A stretch of 64,000 nucleotides of DNA from Aurantimicrobium minutum (GTDB taxonomy: Bacteria; Actinomycetota; Actinomycetes; Actinomycetales; Microbacteriaceae): contig NZ_JARXXV010000001.1 of NCBI RefSeq assembly GCF_029893825.1, positions 1,426,001 through 1,490,000 of the forward strand. Direction: 5' to 3'. Shown here piece after piece: positions 35,677 to 47,326 of the stretch. Made by a program: the position numbers and the translations under genes. Below the pieces are notes generated by a model. It saw only the letters and a list, made by a program, of their open reading frames with translations. It searched no databases and was not told the origin of the DNA. Position 1 is the first letter of the stretch. Every line of letters starts with the position of its first letter.

Positions 35677-35766
35677 GGCTCCTCGCGTGGCGCCATCCAG
35701 GCCAACTCCCCCAGGACGGAAACGTAGCAAGGGTAACCGGGCTCTGGCGGGTGCGCGAGGGGTCCT
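35677..35766 (+). ncRNA. ffs: signal recognition particle RNA, small bacterial type
   Basis: A single long hairpin of about 90 nt. The ends GGCTCCTCGCG (35677-35687) and CGCGAGGGGTC (35754-35764) pair with G-T pairs. The apical part holds the Ffh-binding signature: ACGGAAACG as the capping loop, with AGCAAGGG and AACCGGGCTCTGG completing helix 8. A run of five T follows at 35766-35770. Position between tRNA-Ser and dnaX is typical in actinobacteria. Exact ends are estimated. Confidence 0.9.
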
Positions 35767-35832
35767 TTTTATTTGCGCTGAGAGCGTGTGGCTAAACCTC
35801 TTGCGCCGGGCTGAGATGTCCGCTCTGGCACG

Positions 35833-35838
35833 TACTAT
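35833..35838 (+). promoter_or_regulatory. -10 element TACTAT of dnaX, leaderless
   Basis: TACTAT followed by 6 nt (TGAAGT) and the GTG start of dnaX at 35845. No ribosome-binding site lies between. The spacing predicts transcription from the first base of the start codon. Confidence 0.45.
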
Positions 35839-35844
35839 TGAAGT

Positions 35845-37920
35845 GTGGCTACCGCACTGTATCGCCGTTACCGGCCTGAATCCTTCGCTGACGTTATTGG
35901 GCAGTCCCACGTTACCGAACCCTTGATGACGGCACTGAGGACTAACAGGGTTAACCACGCCTATTTGTTCAGTGGCCCACGTGGGTGTGGCAAGACAACC
36001 TCTGCCCGTATTTTGGCTCGTTGCCTGAACTGCGCTGAAGGTCCCACTGATATTCCCTGCGGCAAGTGCCCCAGCTGTATTGAACTTTCTCGTGATGGGG
36101 GCGGCTCACTCGACGTGGTCGAGATTGACGCCGCCAGTCACAACGGTGTTGATGACGCTCGTGACCTACGCGAACGTGCGGTGTTTGCACCTGCTCGTGA
36201 CCGCTACAAGATCTTCATCCTTGACGAGGCACACATGGTCACCCCGCAGGGCTTCAATGCTCTGCTCAAGTTGGTGGAAGAACCACCCGAGCACGTGAAG
36301 TTCATCTTTGCCACCACCGAGCCCGAGAAGGTTATCGGCACGATTCGCTCGCGCACCCACCACTACCCCTTCCGTCTTATTCCTCCAGCACAAATGCTGG
36401 AATACTGCGAGAGCCTGTGTGCTTCGGAGAAGATCAGTGTTGAACCTGGTGTTCTTGCCCTTGTTGTTCGCGCCGGTGGCGGTTCTGCACGTGACACCTT
36501 GTCACTGCTCGACCAGCTGATTGCTGGTTCTGAGCAGGACAGTGTCACGTATGAGCGTGCTGTCTCTCTCTTGGGTTACACCCACAGCGCACTACTGGAT
36601 GAAGCCGTAGATGCTCTTGCTGCTGGTAATTCGGCTGAAGCCTTTGCTGCTGTGGACCGGGTTATTCAAACCGGTCAAGACCCTAGGCGTTTCGTTGAGG
36701 ATCTACTCGAGCGTCTGCGTGATCTCATTCTTGTTGCCGCTACAGGCGCTAACGCCAATGCCGTTCTTCGCAGTATTCCTGCGGATGAACTCGAGCGTAT
36801 GCAGGCACAAGCTAAGAACTTTGGTTCTGCTGAACTCTCCCGTGCTGCTGACGTGGTGAACTCTTCTTTGACTGAGATGACCGGTGCCACTTCACCACGA
36901 CTACACCTTGAGCTCATGATTGCTCGCCTGCTGGTTCGTGCCACCGGCACTGCACCTGCAGGGGCAATCTCTTCTAGCCCTGCCGCTTCAGCTTCAGCTT
37001 CAGCAGCTGCTCCAGCTGCTCCAGCTGTTCCCAAGGCTTCTGCACCGGCAGCTCCACCCGCTCCTGCAGCACCAGCTGCCAAGGTGGAGCCAGTCAAGGA
37101 AGCTGTTGCAGCCAAGCCTGAACCTGTTGTTCCAACCGGGCCGGTGGGAACACGTGAACTTCTTGAGGCATGGCCTGCTGTTTTGGAGAAGATCCAGAAC
37201 AAGAGCCGTGCTGCCTGGTTGGTTGTTGTCTCTGCTCAGGTTCGTTCACTCGAAGATGACGTGCTCACGCTTGTCTTCAGTAACGAGGCAGATGCTGCCT
37301 CGTTCCGTCCACAAAAGGGCATTCCTGGTGGTGTGCACGAGATTCTGCGTCAGGCAATCATTGACACGGTGGGTGTGCGCGTTGCCTTCAAGGTTTCCAG
37401 TGACACCACAGCAACCGCTCCTATTGACCGTCTGACCCAGACCGGTTCGGTTGCTACTGAATCTGCTCAGGTGAATGCACCTCGGGAGTTTGCAACACCA
37501 GCAGCTGCCGAAGAAGAACCTCCACTGCCAGAGGAACCGCCAGCAGATCTGGACGACGAGCCTCCCTACGAGGACGCTGCGCCAGCTGCTGCTCCTGCAG
37601 CTAAGTCTGTTGCACCGGCTCCTACTGCTGCACCTGCTCCTGCTGCTGTTGATGATGACGGCTGGGATGTTGTGGCTATTCCTGGGTCTGGTGCACCTGC
37701 CGTGCTGGAAGAAGACGTTGTTGATGAAGAGGTAGAGGTTGCTGTTGCTGTGGCAGAACCTGCTGCTCCTACCAAGAAGCTCACTCCTGAGCAGGCTGCA
37801 CAAGAAGATGCTCGCTATGGCGAAGCCGTGGTGCGCGAGATCTTGGATGCCAAGTTCATTGCGGAAGAAGTCACTGCACCTATTCCTACCGTTGCTGCAG
37901 AACTTGATCCTGAGGACTAG
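35845..37920 (+). CDS. dnaX: DNA polymerase III subunit gamma/tau
   Basis: Clamp-loader ATPase, 691 residues, starting at GTG 35845 ([13 protein letters not shown]). The AAA+ core spans residues 1-370: Walker [22 protein letters not shown] at about 44, a zinc-binding cysteine set ([16 protein letters not shown]), Walker B FILDEAHM, and sensor ATTEPEKV. The tail is very rich in Ala and Pro (residues about 375-430 and 555-600). It contains a conserved globular segment, [20 protein letters not shown], typical of actinobacterial DnaX. No frameshift slippery sequence for a short gamma form is evident. recR follows 2 bp later. Confidence 0.96.
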   Translation: MATALYRRYRPESFADVIGQSHVTEPLMTALRTNRVNHAYLFSGPRGCGKTTSARILARCLNCAEGPTDIPCGKCPSCIELSRDGGGSLDVVEIDAASHNGVDDARDLRERAVFAPARDRYKIFILDEAHMVTPQGFNALLKLVEEPPEHVKFIFATTEPEKVIGTIRSRTHHYPFRLIPPAQMLEYCESLCASEKISVEPGVLALVVRAGGGSARDTLSLLDQLIAGSEQDSVTYERAVSLLGYTHSALLDEAVDALAAGNSAEAFAAVDRVIQTGQDPRRFVEDLLERLRDLILVAATGANANAVLRSIPADELERMQAQAKNFGSAELSRAADVVNSSLTEMTGATSPRLHLELMIARLLVRATGTAPAGAISSSPAASASASAAAPAAPAVPKASAPAAPPAPAAPAAKVEPVKEAVAAKPEPVVPTGPVGTRELLEAWPAVLEKIQNKSRAAWLVVVSAQVRSLEDDVLTLVFSNEADAASFRPQKGIPGGVHEILRQAIIDTVGVRVAFKVSSDTTATAPIDRLTQTGSVATESAQVNAPREFATPAAAEEEPPLPEEPPADLDDEPPYEDAAPAAAPAAKSVAPAPTAAPAPAAVDDDGWDVVAIPGSGAPAVLEEDVVDEEVEVAVAVAEPAAPTKKLTPEQAAQEDARYGEAVVREILDAKFIAEEVTAPIPTVAAELDPED

Positions 37921-37922
37921 TC

Positions 37923-38519
37923 ATGTATGACGGCATAGTTCAGGAACTCATTGATGAACTGGGGCGCCTTCCCGGTATTGGGCCTAAGTCTGCGCAGCGC
38001 ATTGCGTTCCACATTCTGCAGACCGAGTCCTTTGATGTGACCAGGCTTTCCTCTGTGCTCATTGAGGTGCGCGAAAAGGTAAAGTTCTGCGACATCTGCG
38101 GAAACGTCAGTGAAGATGTCACCTGCGCTATTTGCCGTGATCCTCGCCGCGACCCCAACTTTATCTGTGTGGTGGAAGAGGCCAAGGATGTTGTTGCTAT
38201 CGAGCGCACCCGAGAATTCCGTGGGCTCTATCACGTGCTTGGTGGAGCAATTAGCCCCATTGATGGCATTGGCCCTGATGACCTGCGTATTCGCCAGTTG
38301 ATGACTCGTCTTGCCGATGGCACCGTGACCGAGGTCATTATTGCCACCGACCCCAACTTGGAGGGTGAAGCAACGGCGACCTATCTGTCTCGTCTACTCA
38401 AGACTCTGGAGATCAAGGTTTCTCGCCTGGCTTCAGGGCTTCCCGTGGGTGGAGATTTGGAATACGCCGACGAGGTCACGCTTGGTCGTGCCTTTGAGGG
38501 TCGTCGCACCGTCAACTAA
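37923..38519 (+). CDS. recR: recombination mediator RecR
   Basis: 198-residue RecFOR-pathway protein that loads RecA onto gapped DNA. The helix-hairpin-helix region [24 protein letters not shown] opens the protein. A C4 zinc finger follows with [16 protein letters not shown], then the Toprim domain with [14 protein letters not shown] and [11 protein letters not shown]. The ATG at 37923 is 2 bp after the dnaX stop, the classic dnaX-recR pairing although ybaB is missing between them. Confidence 0.96.
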   Translation: MYDGIVQELIDELGRLPGIGPKSAQRIAFHILQTESFDVTRLSSVLIEVREKVKFCDICGNVSEDVTCAICRDPRRDPNFICVVEEAKDVVAIERTREFRGLYHVLGGAISPIDGIGPDDLRIRQLMTRLADGTVTEVIIATDPNLEGEATATYLSRLLKTLEIKVSRLASGLPVGGDLEYADEVTLGRAFEGRRTVN

Positions 38520-38540
38520 CGCCCAGTGAGGGAAGTTGCT

Positions 38541-39638
38541 ATGTCAGTAGAGCAGGAAGCCGTAGAGCTTCTCACCCAGCTCGTGGGCATCGACAGCGTG
38601 AATCCTGGCCTGGTTGCTGGTGCTGTTGGTGAAGAAGAGATTGTTAACTTCCTTGCCGCTCGACTTGAAGCACAGGGCTTCACCATTCATATCGTTCCTT
38701 CGCAGGGTGCTCCTGACCGACCCAGCCTGGTTGCTGTTGGCCCAGGCGAGGGTGCCACGGTGGTGTTCAATGGCCACCTCGACACGGTCGGGGTGAAAGG
38801 GATGGATGAACCCTTCACTGCACGGGTTGACGGAGACAAACTCTTTGCACGTGGTGCTGCAGATATGAAGGGCGGCGTTGCTGCACTGGTTGTGGCGGCA
38901 GAACATTTAGCTCGCAGCACTTCCTCATACCGACCAGTGCTGGCACTGGTCGCAGATGAGGAAGATGCCAGCATGGGTTCAGAAGCGGTCATTGCTGCAC
39001 TTCCTGACATAGGTCTAGCTCCTGAACTGTGTGTGATTGCCGAGCCCACCGGTCTGGACCTGGCGGTGTCTTTGCGCGGCTTTGCTGTTGTTCGTGCTCG
39101 TTTTACTGGCCGCGCTTCCCACAGTTCTCAACCGGAACTGGGTATCAATGCTGTGACTCAGCTGGGTCATTTATTAGCTGCCGTGGAGAACAAGGCTCAG
39201 GAAATCCGCGCCACCGGCGGTGACCTGATGGTGACGATGGTGCGCGGGGGAGATTCACCCTTCGTCATCCCTGATGAGGCCGAGTGCATCATTGAACTGC
39301 GCACTGTTCCAGGTGTTCGTGCTGACCAGGCTGTTGAACTTGTTCACACCCTGGGAGATTCCAGTTGGAACTGGAATCTGGAGCTGGTTGCCTCACGCGA
39401 AGCGTGGCAACTGCAATCTGAAGGTCCTGCGGCAGATCTTGCGCAGGCACTGGCTTCGGAGCTGGGAACAGGGTTGAACTTTGTTGCCCCGTATTGGATG
39501 GAAGCAACGTTGTGGGAAGAAGTGTGCCCCACCTTGATCTGTGGTCCCACCGGTGGGGGACTTCACGCTATTGATGAATGGGTAGATCTGCAGCAGGTGA
39601 GATCGCTCACCTCAGCGTTGATAAAACTGCTCGCGTAA
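38541..39638 (+). CDS. M20 family metallopeptidase (ArgE/DapE-like)
   Basis: A 365-residue zinc-dependent deacylase or peptidase. The metal-ligand motifs are FNGHLDTV (His-x-Asp), GAADMKGGVAA (bridging Asp), ADEEDASMGS (general-base Glu pair), and a C-terminal GGLHAIDEWV supplying the last His. The dimerisation domain lies at about residues 175-285. Family members include DapE, ArgE and carboxypeptidases; position 5' of the aspartate-pathway genes lysC and asd suggests a DapE-like role but does not prove it. I chose the ATG at 38541, with AGGGAAG upstream, over a GTG five codons earlier. Confidence 0.88.
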   Translation: MSVEQEAVELLTQLVGIDSVNPGLVAGAVGEEEIVNFLAARLEAQGFTIHIVPSQGAPDRPSLVAVGPGEGATVVFNGHLDTVGVKGMDEPFTARVDGDKLFARGAADMKGGVAALVVAAEHLARSTSSYRPVLALVADEEDASMGSEAVIAALPDIGLAPELCVIAEPTGLDLAVSLRGFAVVRARFTGRASHSSQPELGINAVTQLGHLLAAVENKAQEIRATGGDLMVTMVRGGDSPFVIPDEAECIIELRTVPGVRADQAVELVHTLGDSSWNWNLELVASREAWQLQSEGPAADLAQALASELGTGLNFVAPYWMEATLWEEVCPTLICGPTGGGLHAIDEWVDLQQVRSLTSALIKLLA

Positions 39639-39660
39639 TTTTTAGGTCTAAAACTGCCCG

Positions 39661-39666
39661 TAGAAT
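39661..39666 (+). promoter_or_regulatory. -10 element TAGAAT of lysC
   Basis: TAGAAT about 59 bp before the lysC GTG. A conventional leader with a ribosome site (CAGGAG, 39713-39718) lies between. Confidence 0.4.
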
Positions 39667-39724
39667 AGAGTTTCCAGCTCGTGTGAACCGTAGCCGCGAG
39701 CAGTAACTTCCAGGAGTTTCAACC

Positions 39725-42048
<2,324 letters not shown>

Positions 42049-42067
42049 GCTCAACGCACCAACGTCG

Positions 42068-42102
42068 AAAGGCCATCCAGATACTCTCTGGATGGCCTTT
42101 GT
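42068..42102 (+). terminator. intrinsic terminator of lysC-asd
   Basis: AAAGGCCATCCAGA (42068-42081) and TCTGGATGGCCTTT (42087-42100), perfect 14-bp stem, 5-nt loop, then GTC. The T-run is short but starts within the stem. Confidence 0.8.
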
Positions 42103-42168
42103 CATTGCTCCCTTGAGTTCATCCGGTAGGTGGGAATGATAACAGGGGTGCTGGGGTGCTTTCACGCG

Positions 42169-42174
42169 TAAACT
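42169..42174 (+). promoter_or_regulatory. -10 element TAAACT of mqo, leaderless
   Basis: TAAACT, 7 nt, then the GTG start at 42182 with no ribosome-binding site between. Predicts a leaderless mqo mRNA. Confidence 0.45.
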
Positions 42175-42181
42175 GGCGGAT

Positions 42182-43657
42182 GTGAATGCAAAGACGGTTG
42201 ATGTTGCCCTGATTGGTGGCGGAATCATGAGTGCCACCCTTGGCGCTCTGATTAAGCAATTGCAGCCCGACTGGAGCATCCAGGTGTATGAACGCCTCGG
42301 TGAGGTCGCTCAGGAAAGCTCCAACCCCTGGAACAACGCTGGTACTGGTCACGCAGGTCTGTGTGAACTCAACTACATGCCTGAAGCTCCAGACGGTTCC
42401 GTCGAAGCATCCAAGGCAGTGGCAATCAACGAGCAATTCCAAGTTTCTTTGCAGTTCTGGGCACACATGGTTGCCGGCAAGATGCTTGATGTTCCCACTA
42501 GCTTTATCAACTCCACCCCCCACATGACCTTCGTCTGGGGAGAGGCCAACGTGGAATACCTGCGCAAGCGTTTCGCTGTGCTCAAGGATGAGCCACTGTT
42601 TGCAGGCATGGAGTATTCCGAAGACCCCAAGGTCATTGCCAAGTGGACCCCACTGTTGATGGATGGTCGCACCGGCAATGAACCTATTGCAGCCACCCGC
42701 ATTGCTGCCGGTACTGACGTGGACTACGGTTCACTGACCAAGCAACTGCTGAACTACATCACTGCCCATGGTGCGAAGCTGCGCACCGAGACTCAGGTGA
42801 CTTCGCTGAAGAAGCTTCACAACGGTCACTGGCGTGTGAACCTGCGTGACTCGGTTGGGAACACCCCCCACACGATCACTGCCAAGTTTGTTTTTGTTGG
42901 TGCTGGTGGTGGCGCTTTGTCACTGCTGCAGAGCGCGGGAATCAAGGAAGCTAAGGGCTTCGGTGGATTCCCCATCTCGGGACAGTTCCTGCGCACCTCC
43001 AACCCTGCCCTAGTTGCCCGCCACCAGGCCAAGGTCTATGGCAAGGCATCTGTGGGAGCACCACCCATGTCTGTTCCTCACCTCGACACTCGTGTTGTTG
43101 ACGGCGAGAAGTCACTCTTGTTTGGTCCCTTCGCCGGCTTCACGCCGAAGTTCTTGAAGCAGGGTTCCTGGTTTGATCTTCCCGGATCCATCCGTTTCAA
43201 CAACATCCTGCCCATGCTGGCAGTCGGTGCAACCAACCTGGACTTGCTCAAGTACTTGATCGGTGAACTGATGGCAAGCCCTCAGAAGAAGCTCGATGCT
43301 CTGCGCGAGTTCTTCCCCGATGCTCAGCACCAAGACTGGGAGCTCATCACTGCTGGCCAGCGCGTTCAGGTGATGAAGAAGGACCCCAAGAAGGTTGGTG
43401 TTCTGCAGTTTGGCACCGAGGTTATTGCTGCCTCTGACGGAACCATTGCCGGTCTTTTGGGTGCTTCTCCTGGTGCGTCCGTTTCTGTTCCAGTTATGTT
43501 GGATGTTCTCAAGAAGTGCTTCCCCACCGAGTTTGCTGGCTGGGAACCAGAGATCAAGAAGATGATCCCTAGCTACGGAACTCGACTGTCTGACACACCT
43601 GCCGCGGCAAAGAAGTCATTCGCAACTAGCGCAAAGACCCTCAAGCTCACCGTCTAA
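42182..43657 (+). CDS. mqo: malate:quinone oxidoreductase
   Basis: FAD-dependent, membrane-associated oxidation of malate to oxaloacetate with electrons passed to quinone; it replaces or complements NAD-linked malate dehydrogenase. 491 residues from GTG 42182. The FAD-binding fold starts VDVALIGGGIMSATLGALI. NPWNNAGTGHAGLCELNY is the MQO signature. GAGGGALSLLQSAGIKE and GPFAGFTPKFLK follow. The C-terminus reads KSFATSAKTLKLTV. It is a single-gene unit with a promoter directly at the start codon. Confidence 0.96.
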   Translation: MNAKTVDVALIGGGIMSATLGALIKQLQPDWSIQVYERLGEVAQESSNPWNNAGTGHAGLCELNYMPEAPDGSVEASKAVAINEQFQVSLQFWAHMVAGKMLDVPTSFINSTPHMTFVWGEANVEYLRKRFAVLKDEPLFAGMEYSEDPKVIAKWTPLLMDGRTGNEPIAATRIAAGTDVDYGSLTKQLLNYITAHGAKLRTETQVTSLKKLHNGHWRVNLRDSVGNTPHTITAKFVFVGAGGGALSLLQSAGIKEAKGFGGFPISGQFLRTSNPALVARHQAKVYGKASVGAPPMSVPHLDTRVVDGEKSLLFGPFAGFTPKFLKQGSWFDLPGSIRFNNILPMLAVGATNLDLLKYLIGELMASPQKKLDALREFFPDAQHQDWELITAGQRVQVMKKDPKKVGVLQFGTEVIAASDGTIAGLLGASPGASVSVPVMLDVLKKCFPTEFAGWEPEIKKMIPSYGTRLSDTPAAAKKSFATSAKTLKLTV

Positions 43658-43716
43658 CCTCTTTAGATAGGGAAGACTAGGTCGTGTAAACGACAATCTT
43701 CAACGGCGGCGGTGAG

Positions 43717-44907
43717 ATGCAGTTAGGTATTCCAGCACAGCTGGCTCCGGTCCTCTTTGCGCAAGCCCTCACCAGATTGCTCTTGGTCTATTCGGCCTAC
43801 TCCGTGATCTTCGCTGAGGTTTTGATCCTGCTGGCGGGCTGGCACGAGAACAACGCCTGGGTGATGTGGGCAGGGTTCCTCGTGGGCTTTCCCGGCTTTG
43901 TGTTGTGGCGCTTGATGTTCACACCCCTGTCGCCGCTGTCTGCCTCCGTATATATTCTTTTTCTCTCTGCCTGCTTGGCCATCGCGGCCTGGGCAGTGCT
44001 GGCCACGATGCCCGAGGTGGAGAGCACGAAGTTCCTTCCCTTCACGCTGTTGGGCTTTGCGCTGATCACCGCCTGTGGTGTTGCCTCTCGTGCAGGAGAT
44101 CGCGTGATGTGGGCACTGGGTGGGTATGCCTCAGCCAATGTGGCATTGATGGTGGGGGCTGGCCTTGCAGGAAAACCCTACGAATTCGACTGGCGCATCT
44201 TGGTGGGCTTGGTTGTTGTAATCGGATCTGTCATTGCCACACCCCGTCTACTGCGGGCAAACACCAAGTTCCAGATCACCCTCGATAACAGTGCAGAGAC
44301 ACTGGCCAGCGATGCAGAGCGCCGGGAGAATGCACGAGTGGTGGCTGCTCGATTGCACGACACCGTGCTGGCGAAACTGGCAGTGATTTCTGCCACCAAA
44401 CCTGGCATGCTGCAAGATCCTCTGCGTGAAGAGATTGAAAGCCAGTTGGCCCTCTTTGAGACCAGTGGCTTTGCTCAGGCACCCCTGTCTTCGAACCCTT
44501 CGGGCTCTGCTGATCTGAATGATCTGATGAGCGTGGTTTCCCAGGCAGAGGCTCAGGGACTGACCGTCACTCTGGGTGGAACCCCCACGGCACTGCTTCA
44601 GCTCACGCCTGAGCGTCGAGAAGCGTTGTGTTCTGCGCTGGCTCAATGTCTGACCAATGTTCTATTGCACTCCGGACAAGCCGCCGTTGAAGTGGTGATC
44701 CTGGCCGCCGGTGAGAACATCGCCGTCACCGTCATTGATGGGGGCGTGGGATTCGACCTCGAAGCCGTGCCGGAAGACCGCATGGGAATCAAGCTGTCAG
44801 TTCGAAATCGAATTGAGTCTGCTGGCGGTTCCGTGCGCATCTGGGCCAGTGAAGGCCAGGGCACTGCAGTGATGCTGCAGCTACCGGTTGGAGGTGCTGA
44901 TGCGTAA
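43717..44907 (+). CDS. sensor histidine kinase (NarX/DesK-like)
   Basis: A 396-residue membrane kinase. About six hydrophobic segments in the first 190 residues form the sensor. The dimerisation helix RVVAARLHDTVLAKLAVIS holds the likely phospho-acceptor His214 in the H-D-T context of HisKA_3 kinases. The ATPase domain has the N-box CLTNVLLHS, G1 DGGVGFD and the G2 loop SEGQGTAVML. It lacks a periplasmic ligand domain, so it probably senses membrane state or an intramembrane signal. It overlaps the next gene by 8 bp, and the partner regulator is two genes downstream. Confidence 0.85.
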   Translation: MQLGIPAQLAPVLFAQALTRLLLVYSAYSVIFAEVLILLAGWHENNAWVMWAGFLVGFPGFVLWRLMFTPLSPLSASVYILFLSACLAIAAWAVLATMPEVESTKFLPFTLLGFALITACGVASRAGDRVMWALGGYASANVALMVGAGLAGKPYEFDWRILVGLVVVIGSVIATPRLLRANTKFQITLDNSAETLASDAERRENARVVAARLHDTVLAKLAVISATKPGMLQDPLREEIESQLALFETSGFAQAPLSSNPSGSADLNDLMSVVSQAEAQGLTVTLGGTPTALLQLTPERREALCSALAQCLTNVLLHSGQAAVEVVILAAGENIAVTVIDGGVGFDLEAVPEDRMGIKLSVRNRIESAGGSVRIWASEGQGTAVMLQLPVGGADA

Positions 44908-45997
44908 TCACGAACGCACACTGCAGCAGCTCGATCCACTGGCTGCTGGCACCAGCTGGGATGTTGCGCTGTTCTTCGGCATTGCAACCTGGGCCTATGC
45001 AGCTGTGGTCTCCACTTCTAATTTCCGCCACAGTGATCAACCAGTGTTCTTGATTGTGGCATTGGTGCTGTTCTCCTTGGGTGTGTTGGTGCATCTGTGG
45101 TCCGCAGCACCTCGCCATGCGCCATATACCCGGCGCAGCTACTCCATCGTGGTGTTCCTCATCATCAGTGCGGGAGCTTGTGAGATTGTCAGCGATGGTG
45201 GCGGAACTATTTCGATGCTCACTGACTGGGGTCCCATCGCTGTTGCGTTGATCTTCGCCTCCGCAAGTGGATATCGACCACTGCCGGATCAGTACTACGC
45301 CGGTTTGGCCGCGGTGCTGACGCTGGGGGGCATGCTTGCCGTTGATGGACTGCATCACGAACTGCCCTTTGGGCTTGCCTATTTTGCTGTCTCCGGAATA
45401 ACCCTGATCGCCATCGTGGTGCTGGGACAAGCCAGTTACACCTATAAAGCCAGCCGCATCTTGATGGCCTGGCAGAAGACCGTCAATGAGAACGCCGTGG
45501 ACCCTGCCGACGTGTCTACACAGGAGCTCTCAGAGCCCATTACCCACGAAGCTCGTGAGTTCTTTATTGGGTTGCTGGATTCGGGCCGTGTCACCGAAGA
45601 AGACACAGAGCATGCCCGGGCACTGGCCGGCCAGATTCGTTCACAACTGCTCGAGATGACAGCCCAGACCTGGGTGGAGCGTGCTGGCTGCACCCTGCAC
45701 GATCCAGAACACGTCTTGAGTGATTTGGAGCTCTCTGCTCAGTCCGCACTCTCGGCACTGATCAGTGGCATGACTGATGCCAATGTGAGCAACATTCAGG
45801 TGTCACTGCGTGTGGATCCCACAACGCAGCGGTTGTCCTGTGTGATTCAGGGCACAGAAAATGCCCAGGGACTCAGCGGCGGCAAGCTGCGCACCCACCT
45901 CTCTTCATTTTTGCGCGTGATGTATGTCGTCTTTGAAGACGTGCGCTTCATCACCAACGATGGCAACGTGAATGTGATGTTCTACTATGCGAAGTGA
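44900..45997 (+). CDS. membrane protein of unknown function in a two-component operon
   Basis: A 365-residue protein. Residues about 15-190 contain five to six hydrophobic segments. Residues about 195-365 form a soluble part beginning YTYKASRILMAWQKTVNENAVDP, a long helical stretch with EEDTEHARALAGQIRSQLLEMT, and an end HLSSFLRVMYVVFEDVRF followed by NVNVMFYYAK. I see no kinase, cyclase or HATPase motif. The layout resembles that of its neighbour kinase, so it could be a decayed or specialised histidine-kinase relative lacking catalytic boxes, a co-sensor. Starts at ATG 44900, overlapping the kinase gene, and ends in a 1-base overlap with the regulator gene. Confidence 0.7.
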   Translation: MRNHERTLQQLDPLAAGTSWDVALFFGIATWAYAAVVSTSNFRHSDQPVFLIVALVLFSLGVLVHLWSAAPRHAPYTRRSYSIVVFLIISAGACEIVSDGGGTISMLTDWGPIAVALIFASASGYRPLPDQYYAGLAAVLTLGGMLAVDGLHHELPFGLAYFAVSGITLIAIVVLGQASYTYKASRILMAWQKTVNENAVDPADVSTQELSEPITHEAREFFIGLLDSGRVTEEDTEHARALAGQIRSQLLEMTAQTWVERAGCTLHDPEHVLSDLELSAQSALSALISGMTDANVSNIQVSLRVDPTTQRLSCVIQGTENAQGLSGGKLRTHLSSFLRVMYVVFEDVRFITNDGNVNVMFYYAK

Positions 45998-46653
45998 TGA
46001 TGAATAATTCTGATCCGGTCTCACTGACCATCCTCGACGACCACGGCCTGCTGGTGGACAGCTTGGCTAGTTGGTTTGAGGCCAATGCGCAGGACTTTGT
46101 CGTCGAGGTGGCTGAAACCTCATGGTCTGCGTGTCTGGCCAACTCTGCCTTCCCATCCCAGGTTGTTCTGATGGATTACCAACTGGCCGAGTCTGTCTCT
46201 ATTGAAGCACGAGTGCTCACCTGTAAGGCAGCCGGTTCACGCGTGGTGGTGATGAGCGCATTGGCGAGCCCTGAGCTGGAAGAGCGAGTGCTCGTAGCTG
46301 GCGCAGATGCCTTCTTTGATAAGTCCACTTCGATGAATATCGTGGCAGCCAAGATGAGGACCCTGCTGGGTATGGCCCCGACGGTTGTTGACAGTGTTTC
46401 TGGCACACATCCTGCCCCTCAACACGCCGAGGAGCTGGCTAAACCGCGTCTGAGCGCCGGTGAAGAACAGGCGCTTGTGCTGTATTGCCGGGGATTAGCC
46501 ACCAAAGAGGTCGCCGAAGCCATGAATGTTCAGTTTGAGACGGCCAAAACGTACCTCAGACGCGTTCGCGAGAAGTACGCTAGAGCAGGAAGACCCGCGT
46601 CCCGGCGGGCAGATTTGGTTCGGCGTGCAGCCGAGGATGGATATTTGACCTAA
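45997..46653 (+). CDS. LuxR/NarL-family response regulator
   Basis: 218 residues from ATG 45997; an ATG one codon later is equally possible. The receiver domain begins VSLTILDDHGLLVDSLASWF, and Asp60 in VVLMDYQLAES is the predicted phosphorylation site. KSTSMN supplies the receiver-domain lysine. The DNA-binding domain near the C-terminus reads LSAGEEQALVLYCRGLATKEVAEAMNV, with TAKTYLRRVREKYARAGR as recognition helix region. It is the output of the kinase two genes upstream; the three genes overlap and form one unit. Its target promoters are not evident in the window. Confidence 0.88.
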   Translation: MMNNSDPVSLTILDDHGLLVDSLASWFEANAQDFVVEVAETSWSACLANSAFPSQVVLMDYQLAESVSIEARVLTCKAAGSRVVVMSALASPELEERVLVAGADAFFDKSTSMNIVAAKMRTLLGMAPTVVDSVSGTHPAPQHAEELAKPRLSAGEEQALVLYCRGLATKEVAEAMNVQFETAKTYLRRVREKYARAGRPASRRADLVRRAAEDGYLT

Positions 46654-47315
46654 TGGCCAAGCTTTATTTCCGTTATGGCGCGATGAACAGTGGCAAGAGC
46701 ACCGCAATGCTCCAGGCTGCTTACAACTACGAAGAGCGTGGACACTCTGTCGTGCTGGCAAAGCCAGCTATCGACCAGAAGGGTGACATGGGCATTCTTT
46801 CTCGCGTGGGTATCACCCGCCGCTCTGACTTCGTCATTGCCGAAGAGAGCGACGTCTACGGCCTCTTTCAGCACGAGCGTGAAGAGATCATCCGCAAGAC
46901 CGGCGCTGACGTGAAGTGCTTCATGGTGGATGAGGCTCAGTTCCTCACCGAAGCACAGGTAGATGACCTGCTGCGTATTGCCCTGCTCGAAGACGTTCCT
47001 GTGATGGCCTTTGGTATTCGCACCGACTTCCAGACTGTTGCCTTCCCCGGTTCTCGTCGTCTGCTGGAGATCTCGCACGAGATCGATGAGCTGAAGACCA
47101 TCTGCCGTTGTGGCAAGAAGGCTATCTTCAACGCCCGCAAATACAACGACCGTTTCATCTTCGATGGTGAGCAGGTTGCTATTGACGGTGTTGCTGTGAA
47201 CTACGAACCTCTGTGTGGTAACTGCTACCTCATTGAGAGCAACGGTGTTCTCAACGCAGGTCGCCGCCAGTGGCCTGTGGCATACTCCTTCGAGCCAGAC
47301 CCCGACTTCAGCTAA
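46653..47315 (+). CDS. tdk: thymidine kinase
   Basis: Salvage kinase phosphorylating thymidine. 220 residues. P-loop YGAMNSGKSTAML near residue 8-18, DEAQF Walker B (about residue 90), and a zinc finger whose cysteines are in CRCGKKAIFNARKY and YEPLCGNCY. The lasso loop precedes the C-terminus. The ATG overlaps the regulator stop (TAATG), so it may be co-transcribed with the signalling operon though no functional link is obvious. Confidence 0.95.
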   Translation: MAKLYFRYGAMNSGKSTAMLQAAYNYEERGHSVVLAKPAIDQKGDMGILSRVGITRRSDFVIAEESDVYGLFQHEREEIIRKTGADVKCFMVDEAQFLTEAQVDDLLRIALLEDVPVMAFGIRTDFQTVAFPGSRRLLEISHEIDELKTICRCGKKAIFNARKYNDRFIFDGEQVAIDGVAVNYEPLCGNCYLIESNGVLNAGRRQWPVAYSFEPDPDFS

Positions 47316-47326
47316 GTTTCTTTGCC

